From Fibrobacter sp. UBA4297 (GTDB lineage: Bacteria > Fibrobacterota > Fibrobacteria > Fibrobacterales > Fibrobacteraceae): a DNA stretch of 64,000 nucleotides. The first letter of the stretch is position 1; every line of letters starts with the position of its first letter. Shown in pieces: positions 6,829 through 14,434 of this stretch. Where the stretch lies: contig NZ_DGUZ01000024.1 of NCBI RefSeq assembly GCF_002394865.1, positions 22,553 through 86,552 on the forward strand, written 5' to 3'. Below the pieces are notes generated by a model, which saw nothing but the letters and a program-made list of their open reading frames with translations, was not told where the DNA came from and made no database searches. Both the position numbers and the translations under genes were made by a program.

Positions 6829-8298
6829 CTATTTTTCTTTAACGCTCCAGAAACCTGTTTTGTTGCTGCCGACGCGGACGATGAGGCCCTTTGTTTTGAG
6901 CGTGTTTATCGCACGTTTGACTGTTATGATGGATATGTTGAGCTGCGTGGCGATATTTTGAGCTGTAATATTGTTTTTTTGTTTTATGGAATCGAAAATT
7001 TGTCGTTCCTTTTCGGATAATTCGTTTATGGTATCATTTTTTGTATTTATGGTATCATTTTTTGTATTTATGGTATCATTTGTAGTATCGTTTTCTGTAT
7101 TTGTAGTATCATTTGTGAAATTTATAGTATCATTTTCGCTCTTTGCAGTCCCATTTCGCAACAGTGTGGCCATAAAGAAGCCGGAACCTGCTTGATATTG
7201 TACGGGACTTGAACCAGCCTCTTTGCAGATGTCGGCGATTCTCAAAAGGCCTGTTCCCCATTTTTCAACGATGTTCATCTTTTGGAATATGTCTGCGATT
7301 TGCGTGTTGCGAACGCTAGAATAGCCTGCAAGGATTTTTTCGAGGGATAAATCTCCGAAAATACCACCTGGATTTTGGAATTCAATACGGTCGTCAAATA
7401 CCGAAATTTGAATACAAGAACTGTCCATGTAGTTGCGGTGCATTACGGCGTTTGCCAAAAGTTCGCGGACCGCTTCGGGTGGGTAGTCATATATGTCTTT
7501 GCGGTAGAGACCCTTGATTTGGGCGCCTACATTGGTGTGCCTATAGATAAATTCAAATGCATCTTCAATTTGTTGGTAAATTGGTCCGGCAAATTCTTTG
7601 CGGTCGAGGAATACGGAACGTGTTAAACCTTTGAACCTTGCGCATTGGATTTTGGCGAAATATAGGTCGTTGGCGGCGAGTAGTCTAAATGCGATACTTG
7701 GAAGCAGACTGCCGTCTTGTTCCTTGAGTAAACCCCAGCTGATAAGGCTTTCTACAGAAACTTTTTTGTGGCTTGTAGAGCGTTCTGCGATGACGCGTCT
7801 CAATTCGTTAATCTGCTTCTTTGTTGCGGGCTTGACGCCTCGTTCTACAATTTCATCGTAGGATTTGTGGGCGCTATAAAGCATCATTTCGCGAATCTTT
7901 TCAGGTTCTGCCTTGCGTGTTGTTGCTCCGACGCGGATGTATACTCCATGACGTTCGCCTTCGTGCTTGAAAAAATAGGGTGGTCGGTCGCCTTTGAAAA
8001 TTTCCATCACGACGATAGTCTTGTCTTCGATGGTTTCAAGATGTAAGTGTGGAAATATTTGCGGAGAACAACTGTCGCTGATCTCGTTCGTAATTGAGTC
8101 CATGAACTTGAATACGTTTACTGACGGAACGCCTGTGATTTTTAGTGAGGTGTCTTCGACTCCGAAAATAATAGAACCACCCTTGCCGTTTGCAAAGGCT
8201 ATGGCGGTCTTTAACCATTTCTTTGGGTCTTCCGACAGCTCGTTCCCTTTGAATTCTAGAACTTCGGATTCGCCCCTCTTGATTTCGTCTGCCGTCAT
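6829..8298 (-). CDS. AlbA_2-domain ATP-binding regulator with C-terminal winged helix
   Basis: 489 aa protein of the COG2865 type (Schlafen-AlbA_2 domain plus GHKL-like ATPase plus winged helix), usually annotated as a putative transcriptional regulator or RecG-like protein. The AlbA_2 domain is at residues 5-130 (ESEVLEFKGNEL, AFANGKGGSIIFGVED). The ATPase-like motif is RELLANAVMHRNYMDSS, and a wHTH occupies the last 65 residues (ITAQNIATQLNISIITVKRAI). Between ATPase and wHTH lies an Asn/Asp/Thr linker built of repeats such as NDTINTK. It is convergent with the hydrolase gene, 9 bp apart. A good sigma-70-type promoter lies upstream. It is one of three AlbA-type proteins in the window. Confidence 0.85.
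   Translation of the reverse strand: MTADEIKRGESEVLEFKGNELSEDPKKWLKTAIAFANGKGGSIIFGVEDTSLKITGVPSVNVFKFMDSITNEISDSCSPQIFPHLHLETIEDKTIVVMEIFKGDRPPYFFKHEGERHGVYIRVGATTRKAEPEKIREMMLYSAHKSYDEIVERGVKPATKKQINELRRVIAERSTSHKKVSVESLISWGLLKEQDGSLLPSIAFRLLAANDLYFAKIQCARFKGLTRSVFLDRKEFAGPIYQQIEDAFEFIYRHTNVGAQIKGLYRKDIYDYPPEAVRELLANAVMHRNYMDSSCIQISVFDDRIEFQNPGGIFGDLSLEKILAGYSSVRNTQIADIFQKMNIVEKWGTGLLRIADICKEAGSSPVQYQAGSGFFMATLLRNGTAKSENDTINFTNDTTNTENDTTNDTINTKNDTINTKNDTINELSEKERQIFDSIKQKNNITAQNIATQLNISIITVKRAINTLKTKGLIVRVGSNKTGFWSVKEK
7026..7135 (-). repeat. 21-bp minisatellite inside the AlbA-type gene
   Basis: Near-identical 21-nt units (GGTATCATTTTTTGTATTTAT on the plus strand) and shorter variants encode the ND/T-rich linker. 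The unit length is a multiple of 3, so copy-number change would keep the frame. Confidence 0.8.
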
Positions 8299-8330
8299 TG
8301 ATGGTGTGCTCCTCGTATTTAGCTAGCCAT

Positions 8331-8359
8331 AATATAAACCATTGAATGGAGTGCGTCAA
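8331..8359 (-). promoter_or_regulatory. sigma-70-type promoter of the AlbA-type gene
   Basis: On the minus strand, TTGACG, then 17 nt, then TATATT. The ATG of the downstream gene is about 33 nt from the -10 box. Confidence 0.65.
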
Positions 8360-8436
8360 TATGTCGGATTGTGGAGCTGATTATAGATTTTCGTATTCGC
8401 TTTTATTTTCCACCTATACTTTATTTCAACAATAGG

Positions 8437-9147
8437 TTACGCCGCCATGAGCAGGCGGCATTCGTCTTCAAGCCCGCAGTCGATCAAAAACTTGCAGATG
8501 TTCTTCTTGATCTTGCCCGTGTTGGCGCGAGTGCAGTGCAGCGCCTGGGCGACTTCGACGTCGGTGTACTTGTCGCAATTGCGGCTGACTTCGTACATGG
8601 TGTCGAATGCCTTGAGCATCTTGGGGCTGTTGGCGAGGCGGAGCCTGATGATGTCGATGATTTCGCTCTGTTCGTAGTCGCTTTCGAGCTCGTTGCGTTC
8701 CTCGGTGAACGGGTTCGTGTCCTCGTTCTCGAGGCAGGAATAATCATCGTCATCGTTTTTTTTCAGCTTGCTTTCGACTTTTTCGACTTTGTCGCGCTTG
8801 GCGTTTTTGCGCTTTTCGTCAGCCATGTGCCAGCTGATTTTTTGGGCGAAGAAGGCTTCGAAGGGAACTTTCAAGGTCGGGTCGAAATCCTGTACAGCCT
8901 TGCAGAATACCATGTAGGCGTCGCCGGCCAGGTTGGCCTTGCGTTCCTTGGAGCTGCAACCGTTGAGGCTAAAGTCGGAGCTAATCAGGAACGAGTTCTT
9001 GGCGACGAGTGCCATGACGTAGTCCCCGAAGATGTCCCAAAGGGTGTACATCGCCTTGTCGTGGGCGTATTCGCTCGGGGTGGCCTGGGCGATGGCGATG
9101 AGGTTGTTGATCTGGGAGGCGGTGGCCTTGGTGGTGTTGTGCTGCAT
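8437..9147 (-). CDS. Divergent sigma-70-like DNA-binding protein
   Basis: 236 aa from the chosen start MQHNTTKAT. An alternative start at 9219 adds 24 residues, but AAGGAG sits 7 nt before the ATG at 9147. Residues about 60-120 resemble sigma region 2 (NLAGDAYMVFCKAVQDFDP, then VPFEAFFAQKISW). A charged linker follows with a run of acidic residues. The last 65 residues resemble region 4, a helix-turn-helix with DVEVAQALHCTRANTGKIKK. It could be an ECF-like or phage-type sigma factor or a regulator derived from one. Transmembrane segments and an obvious anti-sigma partner are absent. The fit is by eye and weak in region 2. Confidence 0.6.
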   Translation of the reverse strand: MQHNTTKATASQINNLIAIAQATPSEYAHDKAMYTLWDIFGDYVMALVAKNSFLISSDFSLNGCSSKERKANLAGDAYMVFCKAVQDFDPTLKVPFEAFFAQKISWHMADEKRKNAKRDKVEKVESKLKKNDDDDYSCLENEDTNPFTEERNELESDYEQSEIIDIIRLRLANSPKMLKAFDTMYEVSRNCDKYTDVEVAQALHCTRANTGKIKKNICKFLIDCGLEDECRLLMAA

Positions 9148-9656
9148 GAGCAAGCTCCTTTGGGAAGGTGAAAATTTTGAGACAAGACGGCAAAACGCCC
9201 TTTGATAATTTTTTATCAAAAGACTATGGCGTGAATTGCAAAGATGTTGTTTTATTTGGTCAAGCCGTTTGCTGGACCTATATAGACGAAAACCGGTGTT
9301 GCGCTGCTCAATGCGCTGGAAAAACGAATAGAGAAAATCTTATTCAATCTCATGTTCCTAAATATAGCAAACCGGTATGTCACAATATGACAGTCCGAAA
9401 TCTCTTTTGTAAAGTTTTCTAAACTTTTGCGATTGAAGAGTGTAGACGTCCAAATCATAACTGTGTTATATATCGACTGTTGAAGTGAAAAAGTAAACTG
9501 GGAAAACTGTTTTTCTCAAAAAATATTGGCTGGACGGAAGCCCGGACTATTTGCGGGGAGTATTTTGGAGGTTGTTTTTAAATTTTTTTGACTTGACGTG
9601 TTTACATGTGATTGTGTTTAATCGATATCATGGTGTATGCATCTTTGGAGGTTCGC
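9148..9656. other. Long intergenic region between divergent genes
   Basis: About 500 bp without a convincing gene. An AT-rich stretch near 9580-9630 (TTTTTTTGACTTGACG) could hold the promoter of the following gene. No clear hairpin terminator or repeat was seen. Short frames here (for example 9168-9422) lack ribosome-binding sites and family resemblance. Confidence 0.4.
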
Positions 9657-10565
9657 GTGAAACTCTTTAAACCCCTTTCATTTAAAATCTTTGGCTCGTC
9701 TTTAGGCGAGTGGTTGTTGTGGCTTACTATCGGCTTAATCATTGGTGGGATAATCTCCATATTTTTTAGTAGGGTGGAAATTTCGTGGAAGCCTCCCCGT
9801 AATTATGCGCATTGTCCTGAAAAGGATATTGATAGCTACTATTTTCAGAAGCTCGAGACCTTTGTGGACCCGCGCGATAGCAACGAATATATAGTGCTGA
9901 AGTATGCGGAATACAGGGGCTGTGGCATGTCGGAACACGATTCGGGTTTTGTGGCGGGTGGCGATACCGTGACGTTCCATTTGATGCTGGAAAATTTGCG
10001 GTACAAGACGCATTGCAGTTTCTGTCTGGATTCCACTTGCGAACGAGGGCGCTATTATTCTTCTATAGGGCGGCTCAACGCGTGTCCTGCGGGCTGGAAA
10101 ATCGCCTCGGCGGAGCAGAATGCGGGGCTGTTTTTCTCCCCAAAGGGGCATTTGATGTATTGGCCGACATTTAGCCCTATTAAGGTCGTGGATACTTCGG
10201 ATCCGAGCGGCTTGAAGCGTTTGCGAGCTCACCTGCACGAAGAAACTTATGGGTATGTCGATACGGTTGAACTGAACCTGTCCGGGTTTTACAATAACGA
10301 GAAGGATTCTATGGAATTTGTGGACTCCCTGAGTGTCGTCTGGACGGGTGATGGGTTCCCGACTGTGATTGTACCGAGCCATTACACGAAAGAGCAACAG
10401 AATGAGATTAAGGAAACCTTGAGAGGGATCCTCTTGAAACAGGATTATTATTACCCCATCCGTTGCATTCGTATAGACGATCCGAACCACATGATGGATA
10501 GCCAGAAATCGAATATGACTACGTTCTATAATAATATGAGACAACTGCCGTATCTGTATCGGTAG
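9657..10565 (+). CDS. Membrane-anchored hypothetical protein, weak FISUMP-like segment
   Basis: 302 aa starting at GTG 9657, chosen because GGAGG lies 5 nt before it; longer in-frame starts have no ribosome-binding site. One N-terminal membrane segment (about residues 18-38, LLWLTIGLIIGGIISIFF) anchors a periplasmic or extracytoplasmic domain. The segment GRYYSSIGRLNACPAGWKIA resembles the core of the FISUMP domain (YNWA...CPEGWHLP), so it may be a distant relative. Four nearby Cys (HCSFCLDSTCERG region) could form disulfides. No known function; probably lineage-specific. Confidence 0.7.
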   Translation: MKLFKPLSFKIFGSSLGEWLLWLTIGLIIGGIISIFFSRVEISWKPPRNYAHCPEKDIDSYYFQKLETFVDPRDSNEYIVLKYAEYRGCGMSEHDSGFVAGGDTVTFHLMLENLRYKTHCSFCLDSTCERGRYYSSIGRLNACPAGWKIASAEQNAGLFFSPKGHLMYWPTFSPIKVVDTSDPSGLKRLRAHLHEETYGYVDTVELNLSGFYNNEKDSMEFVDSLSVVWTGDGFPTVIVPSHYTKEQQNEIKETLRGILLKQDYYYPIRCIRIDDPNHMMDSQKSNMTTFYNNMRQLPYLYR

Positions 10566-10574
10566 GAAATGACT

Positions 10575-10604
10575 TTTCCCACACTAGACACGCCCCCCTA
10601 TAAT
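10575..10604 (+). promoter_or_regulatory. Probable rpsB promoter and leader start
   Basis: A perfect TATAAT (10599-10604) with only a weak -35 (TTTCCC, 18 nt away). Transcription would start near 10611, leaving a leader of about 147 nt before rpsB. That is long enough for S2 feedback regulation, which is known for rpsB in other bacteria. Confidence 0.55.
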
Positions 10605-10757
10605 TTCTATCTTTGCACTCGTCCAAGCAATATCGCCTGGGCGTAAACAATCACCGGCTTGCAAGAGTCGCTTCGGTGGCGCGGTACAATTGATATTGAC
10701 TTCGCTTTGTGGCTTAATTGCAGTCCGGGTAGTAACAACCGAAAAGGAAAATATACT

Positions 10758-11498
10758 ATGGCTAATTTGCCTTCCGTCGAAGATCTGCTTGCTGCAGGCT
10801 CCCACTTTGGTCACCAGACTCAGCGCTGGAATCCGAAAATGAAACCGTACATCTTGGCAGAAAAGAACGGCATCTACGTTCTCAACCTCTCCAAGACTCG
10901 TGACCTCCTCGAAGAAGCTGCTAAGGCTGCTGCCAAGATTTCTGAATCTGGCAAGACTGTGCTCTTCGTTGGCACGAAGCCGACTGCACGTCAGTGCGTG
11001 CTCGACGCTGCTGCTACCTGCAACCAGTTCTCCGTCACCAACCGTTGGTTGGGCGGTATGCTCACGAACTTCCAAACTGTCCGCAAGTCCATCAAGAAGA
11101 TTGACAAGATCGACACCATGGAACAGGACGGCACCTTCCAGGCTCTCTCCAAGAAGGAAGTCCTCGACAAGACTCGTGAACGCGCCAAGCTCCTCGACGT
11201 GTTCGGTGGTATCCGCGAAATGGTGAACCTCCCGGGCCTTCTCGTCGTGACCGACCTCGCTCACGAAAAGATCGCTGTTGCAGAAGCTCGCCGTCTCCAC
11301 ATTCCTATCATCGGCATCTGCGACACGAACGTCGATCCGACCCTCGTGGACTACCCGATTCCGGCAAACGACGACGCTGTGAAGTCCCTCAAGCTCATTG
11401 TGGACTACATCGCTGCTAACGTCAAGCCGCGCGTCGCTGCTGACAAGAAGGAATCCAAGGAAGAAGTGAAGAAGTTCGACAACGGCGAGGACAAGTAA
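10758..11498 (+). CDS. rpsB: 30S ribosomal protein S2
   Basis: 246 aa, normal length for the family. The start is ATG 10758, preceded by AAAAGGAAA; an upstream in-frame start is in the untranslated leader. Family motifs: LLAAGSHFGHQTQRWNPKM, FVGTKPTARQ, NRWLGGMLTNFQTV, and PIIGICDTNVDPTLVDYPIP near the C terminus. The tail is Lys/Glu rich. The codon usage is strongly biased, as expected of a highly expressed gene. tsf follows after one base, as in most bacteria. The cluster continues with pyrH only after a 15.6 kb insertion. Confidence 0.98.
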   Translation: MANLPSVEDLLAAGSHFGHQTQRWNPKMKPYILAEKNGIYVLNLSKTRDLLEEAAKAAAKISESGKTVLFVGTKPTARQCVLDAAATCNQFSVTNRWLGGMLTNFQTVRKSIKKIDKIDTMEQDGTFQALSKKEVLDKTRERAKLLDVFGGIREMVNLPGLLVVTDLAHEKIAVAEARRLHIPIIGICDTNVDPTLVDYPIPANDDAVKSLKLIVDYIAANVKPRVAADKKESKEEVKKFDNGEDK

Positions 11499-11499
11499 T

Positions 11500-12381
11500 A
11501 TGCAGATTACCGCATCCCTCGTTAACGAACTCCGCCAGAAGACTGGCGTCGGCATGATGCAGTGCAAGAAGGCACTCGTCGAAACTGACGGTGACATGGA
11601 CAAGGCCGTTGAACTCCTCCGCAAGCACGGTGCTGCTGTCGCTGCAAAGCGCGCAGACAAGGCTGCTAAGGAAGGCCGCGTTTACCTTGTCGAAACTGCT
11701 GACAAGGCTGCCGCTTTTGAACTCACCTGCGAAACTGAACCGGTTTCCAACAACGACGACTTCGTTGCCCTCGCTGCTATGGCCACCAAGGCTGTTGAAA
11801 CGCAGGATATCGCTTCCGTCGAAGATCTCAAGAACGCTGTCGTCGATGGCGTCAAGATCAATGACCGCCTCCAGGACGTCCTCGTGAAGATTCAGGAAAA
11901 CATTGACTTCCGCAAGTTTGCAGAAATCAAGAAGGTCCCGAACTCCGTGTTTGGCGTTTACAGCCACATGAAGGGCAAGATCGGTGTTATCACTGAACTC
12001 GCTTTCGAAGGCTCTGCTGACGAAGCTGCTCTCAAGCAGGCTGCTAAGGACATCGCTATGCAGGCCGCTGCATTCGCTCCGGTTGCATTGAACGATGCTG
12101 CAGTTCCGGCTGAAACGATCGAAAAGGAAAAGGAAATTGCCAAGGCTCAGATCGAAGCTTCTGGCAAGCAGACCAAGCCTGAATTCATGCAGCGCCAGAT
12201 TGATGGCCGCGTGGCTAAGGTCCTTAAGGAAATCGTTCTCGAAGACCAGGAATTCTTCATGTCTGAAAAGAACCCGAAGAAGCTCTCTGTCAAGGACTAC
12301 CTCCAGGAAGTCGTTGCAAAGCAGCTCGGCCTTACCAGCTTGAAGGTCGTGAACTTCATCCGCTTCGAACGCGGTAACTAA
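11500..12381 (+). CDS. tsf: Elongation factor Ts
   Basis: 293 aa nucleotide exchange factor for EF-Tu. The N-terminal UBA-like module has VNELRQKTGVGMMQCKKAL. The core dimerisation region follows (FELTCETEPVSNNDDF, MKGKIGVITEL), then the QPEFM-like segment KQTKPEFMQRQ and the C-terminal SVKDYLQEV. It starts one base after the rpsB stop and is translationally linked. A terminator follows about 60 bp downstream, so rpsB-tsf is a two-gene unit here. Confidence 0.98.
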   Translation: MQITASLVNELRQKTGVGMMQCKKALVETDGDMDKAVELLRKHGAAVAAKRADKAAKEGRVYLVETADKAAAFELTCETEPVSNNDDFVALAAMATKAVETQDIASVEDLKNAVVDGVKINDRLQDVLVKIQENIDFRKFAEIKKVPNSVFGVYSHMKGKIGVITELAFEGSADEAALKQAAKDIAMQAAAFAPVALNDAAVPAETIEKEKEIAKAQIEASGKQTKPEFMQRQIDGRVAKVLKEIVLEDQEFFMSEKNPKKLSVKDYLQEVVAKQLGLTSLKVVNFIRFERGN

Positions 12382-12390
12382 GTTCGCCTG

Positions 12391-12431
12391 CTGTCATCCT
12401 GGAGCCTCGATAGAGGCGATAGGATCCAGAC
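12391..12431. repeat. GTCAT-type REP-like hairpin
   Basis: GTCATCCTGGAGCCTCGATA... ending in AGGATCCAG. It contains the perfect stem GCCTC-GATA-GAGGC inside an outer TCCTgga/AGGATcc pairing. It belongs to the same GTCAT-hairpin style as the elements at 14259, 19329, 23141 and 23353. Confidence 0.6.
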
Positions 12432-12443
12432 CGAAAATTAAAT

Positions 12444-12476
12444 TGGTCGTCCCTCGCGGGGCGGCCAGTTTTTATT
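12444..12476 (+). terminator. Rho-independent terminator of rpsB-tsf
   Basis: Stem tggtcgtccc/ggggcggcca (12444-12467) with a 4-nt loop, followed by GTTTTTATT. Confidence 0.85.
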
Positions 12477-13083
12477 CGCGCGGTTCCAGATTGACCTTGT
12501 AGCCATGTTCTATGGTTGTCCCGAGCCGCAACTGGATTAACTTCATCGCATGCTCGCGTGCTCTGCGCTTGAGCTCCTCGCTGTTTTCCTGCTCGTACTT
12601 TTTTTGTTCGGAAATAAAGAACTGCTTGAAGTCCTCAAAACGGATGTTGTTGAACCAGCCCTGCCTTTCCCAAAGAATTTGTATGCTCTCGAAATCGATG
12701 CTGTGGCTTAGAATCCTGGGCTCCGGCAGATAAATAAAAATGCTTTGCGTGTTCGGCTCGACAAGAATCTTGATGTCCTTCAAATTGTAACCTAGCTTGA
12801 CATCGCCCTCATAAACAAGCGAAAATTCCTTGATGGATTTGTTGATTCTCCAGTCGGGCATGTATTCGAGGAGTTTTTTCGCGTCCTGGTAGTTTGCATT
12901 TTTGCGGTAGTGGTGGTGGAGGGTCGCAAGCTCCGAAATCTCGCTAATTTGCTGCTCCACAAACTCGCTTGTGATGCTCGTCCGTTTTGTGTCGGAGTAT
13001 AGCTTTTTCATGACAAGCGCAGTCGTTACACTTGTAACGCAAATGATGAGCAAAATTGCAATTATTTTTAGAGCGGGTTTCAT
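12472..13083 (-). CDS. DUF4230-type membrane-anchored protein
   Basis: 203 aa. Residues 5-25 form one membrane anchor (LKIIAILLIICVTSVTTALV), and the rest is predicted extracytoplasmic. The segment FSLVYEGDVKLGYNLKDIKI followed by IFIYLPEPRIL is characteristic of DUF4230 proteins, whose function is unknown. The C-terminal half is a charged helix (EQENSEELKRRAREHAMKL). It is convergent with tsf and its stop lies just inside the tsf terminator tail. It stands as a single gene. Confidence 0.7.
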   Translation of the reverse strand: MKPALKIIAILLIICVTSVTTALVMKKLYSDTKRTSITSEFVEQQISEISELATLHHHYRKNANYQDAKKLLEYMPDWRINKSIKEFSLVYEGDVKLGYNLKDIKILVEPNTQSIFIYLPEPRILSHSIDFESIQILWERQGWFNNIRFEDFKQFFISEQKKYEQENSEELKRRAREHAMKLIQLRLGTTIEHGYKVNLEPRE

Positions 13084-13154
13084 GCTATAAATTTATGCAA
13101 AAAAGATGTGAAAGGTAAAGCTCATCGGATTTTTCTTGTCATCATTTCTTTCGT

Positions 13155-13250
13155 CTATAGCATCTTCTTCATGCTCCAGCTGCCGATTTTCCGTCCGTTG
13201 TGCTCGATTTCGCATTCATGGAAAACCTCGTAGCCGCGTTTGCTGTAGTT
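13155..13250 (-). pseudogene. Remnant of a GNAT acetyltransferase C terminus
   Basis: A 31-codon frame immediately after the phosphotransferase stop encodes NYSKRGYEVFHECEIEHNGR and ends WSMKKML. This is the typical closing strand of GNAT N-acetyltransferases (YxxxGFE...NG...MxK.L). A stop codon lies directly upstream in the same frame and no start or acetyl-CoA motif remains, so the gene has been truncated. The match rests on about 30 residues. Confidence 0.5.
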
Positions 13251-13256
13251 TCATGG

Positions 13257-14132
13257 TTACTCCTTACCTGTGTCTGACTGGTCCAACATCTGAGTGAGAA
13301 GAGCGAAAAATTCCTCGGGCACATTTTTATGGAACGCAATTCCAAACATGTACGGAATTTTCGCTGCGGCAAATAGCGGAAACCGGCGGGTCGCTTCTTC
13401 AATTTGCTGTTTGTCGTTAGTCCCGAGATAGGCCGAAAAGAAAATGTTCCAGTGGGTCTTCATCGTTTCTGACGGCAGATGAAATAGAAAGTCTAGTTTA
13501 TCCGCATCTGGCATGTGCGCCAAGTTCCACATAAGTGCAAGGTCCCATTCCGGAGCACCGTATCCGAACCCGCCCAAGTCAATCCAAAGTGTCCTCTTTC
13601 CGTCGGTGATGGCGTTTCCAATTTGCAAATCGCCATGGAGGCAAGTCTCTGTGTCAGGAACTTTATCCAAAAATTTCAAGATGCGATTTCTGTAGTCTTC
13701 CGGTACAAAATCTTCGTCAGAATAGAACTTCGTAATCATTTGCTTGTAAGACTTGAGCCGCGAAGTATCTGCTTTTGTCGCGTGAAGCTCTCGTGCCATA
13801 CGGGCTAATTCCAAGGAAATATCTTCTAGCCGTTCGGGCTCCTGCGAAATGATTCGCGAAAAAGAACGCTTGCCTTCAATGAGCTCGTACTCACCGCCAA
13901 AACGCTTGCCGTCCGTAATCAAACGAAACGGTTCCGGTGTAGAAATGCCCAACTCGAAAGCCGTCCGCGATGCCCAAAATTCATTTTTTATTGTGTTTGC
14001 GTCAAAATCCGGATTGTACAACTTTGCAAGCGATTTGCCGTTCCTATGCGTATACGCGAGCGCAGTCCCGCCTTCGCCCGTCTGGATGTAATCATTCAGA
14101 TCAATCTTCTGAAATTCGTTGTTCGCTCCCAT
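13257..14132 (-). CDS. Phosphotransferase-like protein, TIGR02172 Fibrobacter paralogous family
   Basis: 291 aa, start ATG 14132 (GGAGAATTTTT before it). Protein-kinase-like/aminoglycoside phosphotransferase fold. The N-terminal glycine loop is GEGGTALAYTHRNGKSLAKLY, the catalytic loop is CLHGDLQIGNAI (His-Gly-Asp and Asn) and the metal-binding Asp is in LWIDLGGFGYG. The family was first defined as a paralogous set in F. succinogenes. The substrate is unknown: small-molecule kinase activity is likely by fold, antibiotic resistance is not implied. A second start at 14258 would extend it through the repeat region and is rejected. Confidence 0.82.
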   Translation of the reverse strand: MGANNEFQKIDLNDYIQTGEGGTALAYTHRNGKSLAKLYNPDFDANTIKNEFWASRTAFELGISTPEPFRLITDGKRFGGEYELIEGKRSFSRIISQEPERLEDISLELARMARELHATKADTSRLKSYKQMITKFYSDEDFVPEDYRNRILKFLDKVPDTETCLHGDLQIGNAITDGKRTLWIDLGGFGYGAPEWDLALMWNLAHMPDADKLDFLFHLPSETMKTHWNIFFSAYLGTNDKQQIEEATRRFPLFAAAKIPYMFGIAFHKNVPEEFFALLTQMLDQSDTGKE

Positions 14133-14204
14133 AAAAATTCTCCATCTGATTGTAAAGCTATACAATTTTTCGGGTGATAGCGCGCGGGATGGAATTTTTT
14201 TGAA

Positions 14205-14369
14205 GGGGGAAGAATCCCCCTCGCTCCAGCCCCGACTTACAAGTGCAAAATGCGGCATGTCATGCCCGCCACCGAGCGGGCATCGCCTCTATCTGTCAAA
14301 AACACATCGTCGGGTCTTACGCTACCCCTTCGAGCGGGTGCTCAAGCGCCGCACCCGCAACGCCCGGGC
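14205..14369. repeat. Intergenic repeat copy with GTCAT hairpin
   Basis: It starts with a GGGGG/CCCCC hairpin (14205-14220). It continues with CCAGCCCCGACTTACA and the hairpin GTCATGCCCGCC-ACCGA-GCGGGCATC (14259-14284), then a GC-rich inverted stretch ending near GCCCGGGCTTAA. Much of it, including the hairpin, recurs at 23325-23430. Confidence 0.7.
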
Positions 14370-14434
14370 TTAACTTTTTATGTATATTACAGACCAAGAA
14401 TACCGATGACTGTTTAGCCAAATCTGGAAAATGG

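Noticed and set aside
14243..14434. N-terminal extension of the AlbA-type protein at 14435
   Set aside because: The extension translates an intergenic repeat that recurs at 23325 and has no ribosome-binding site.
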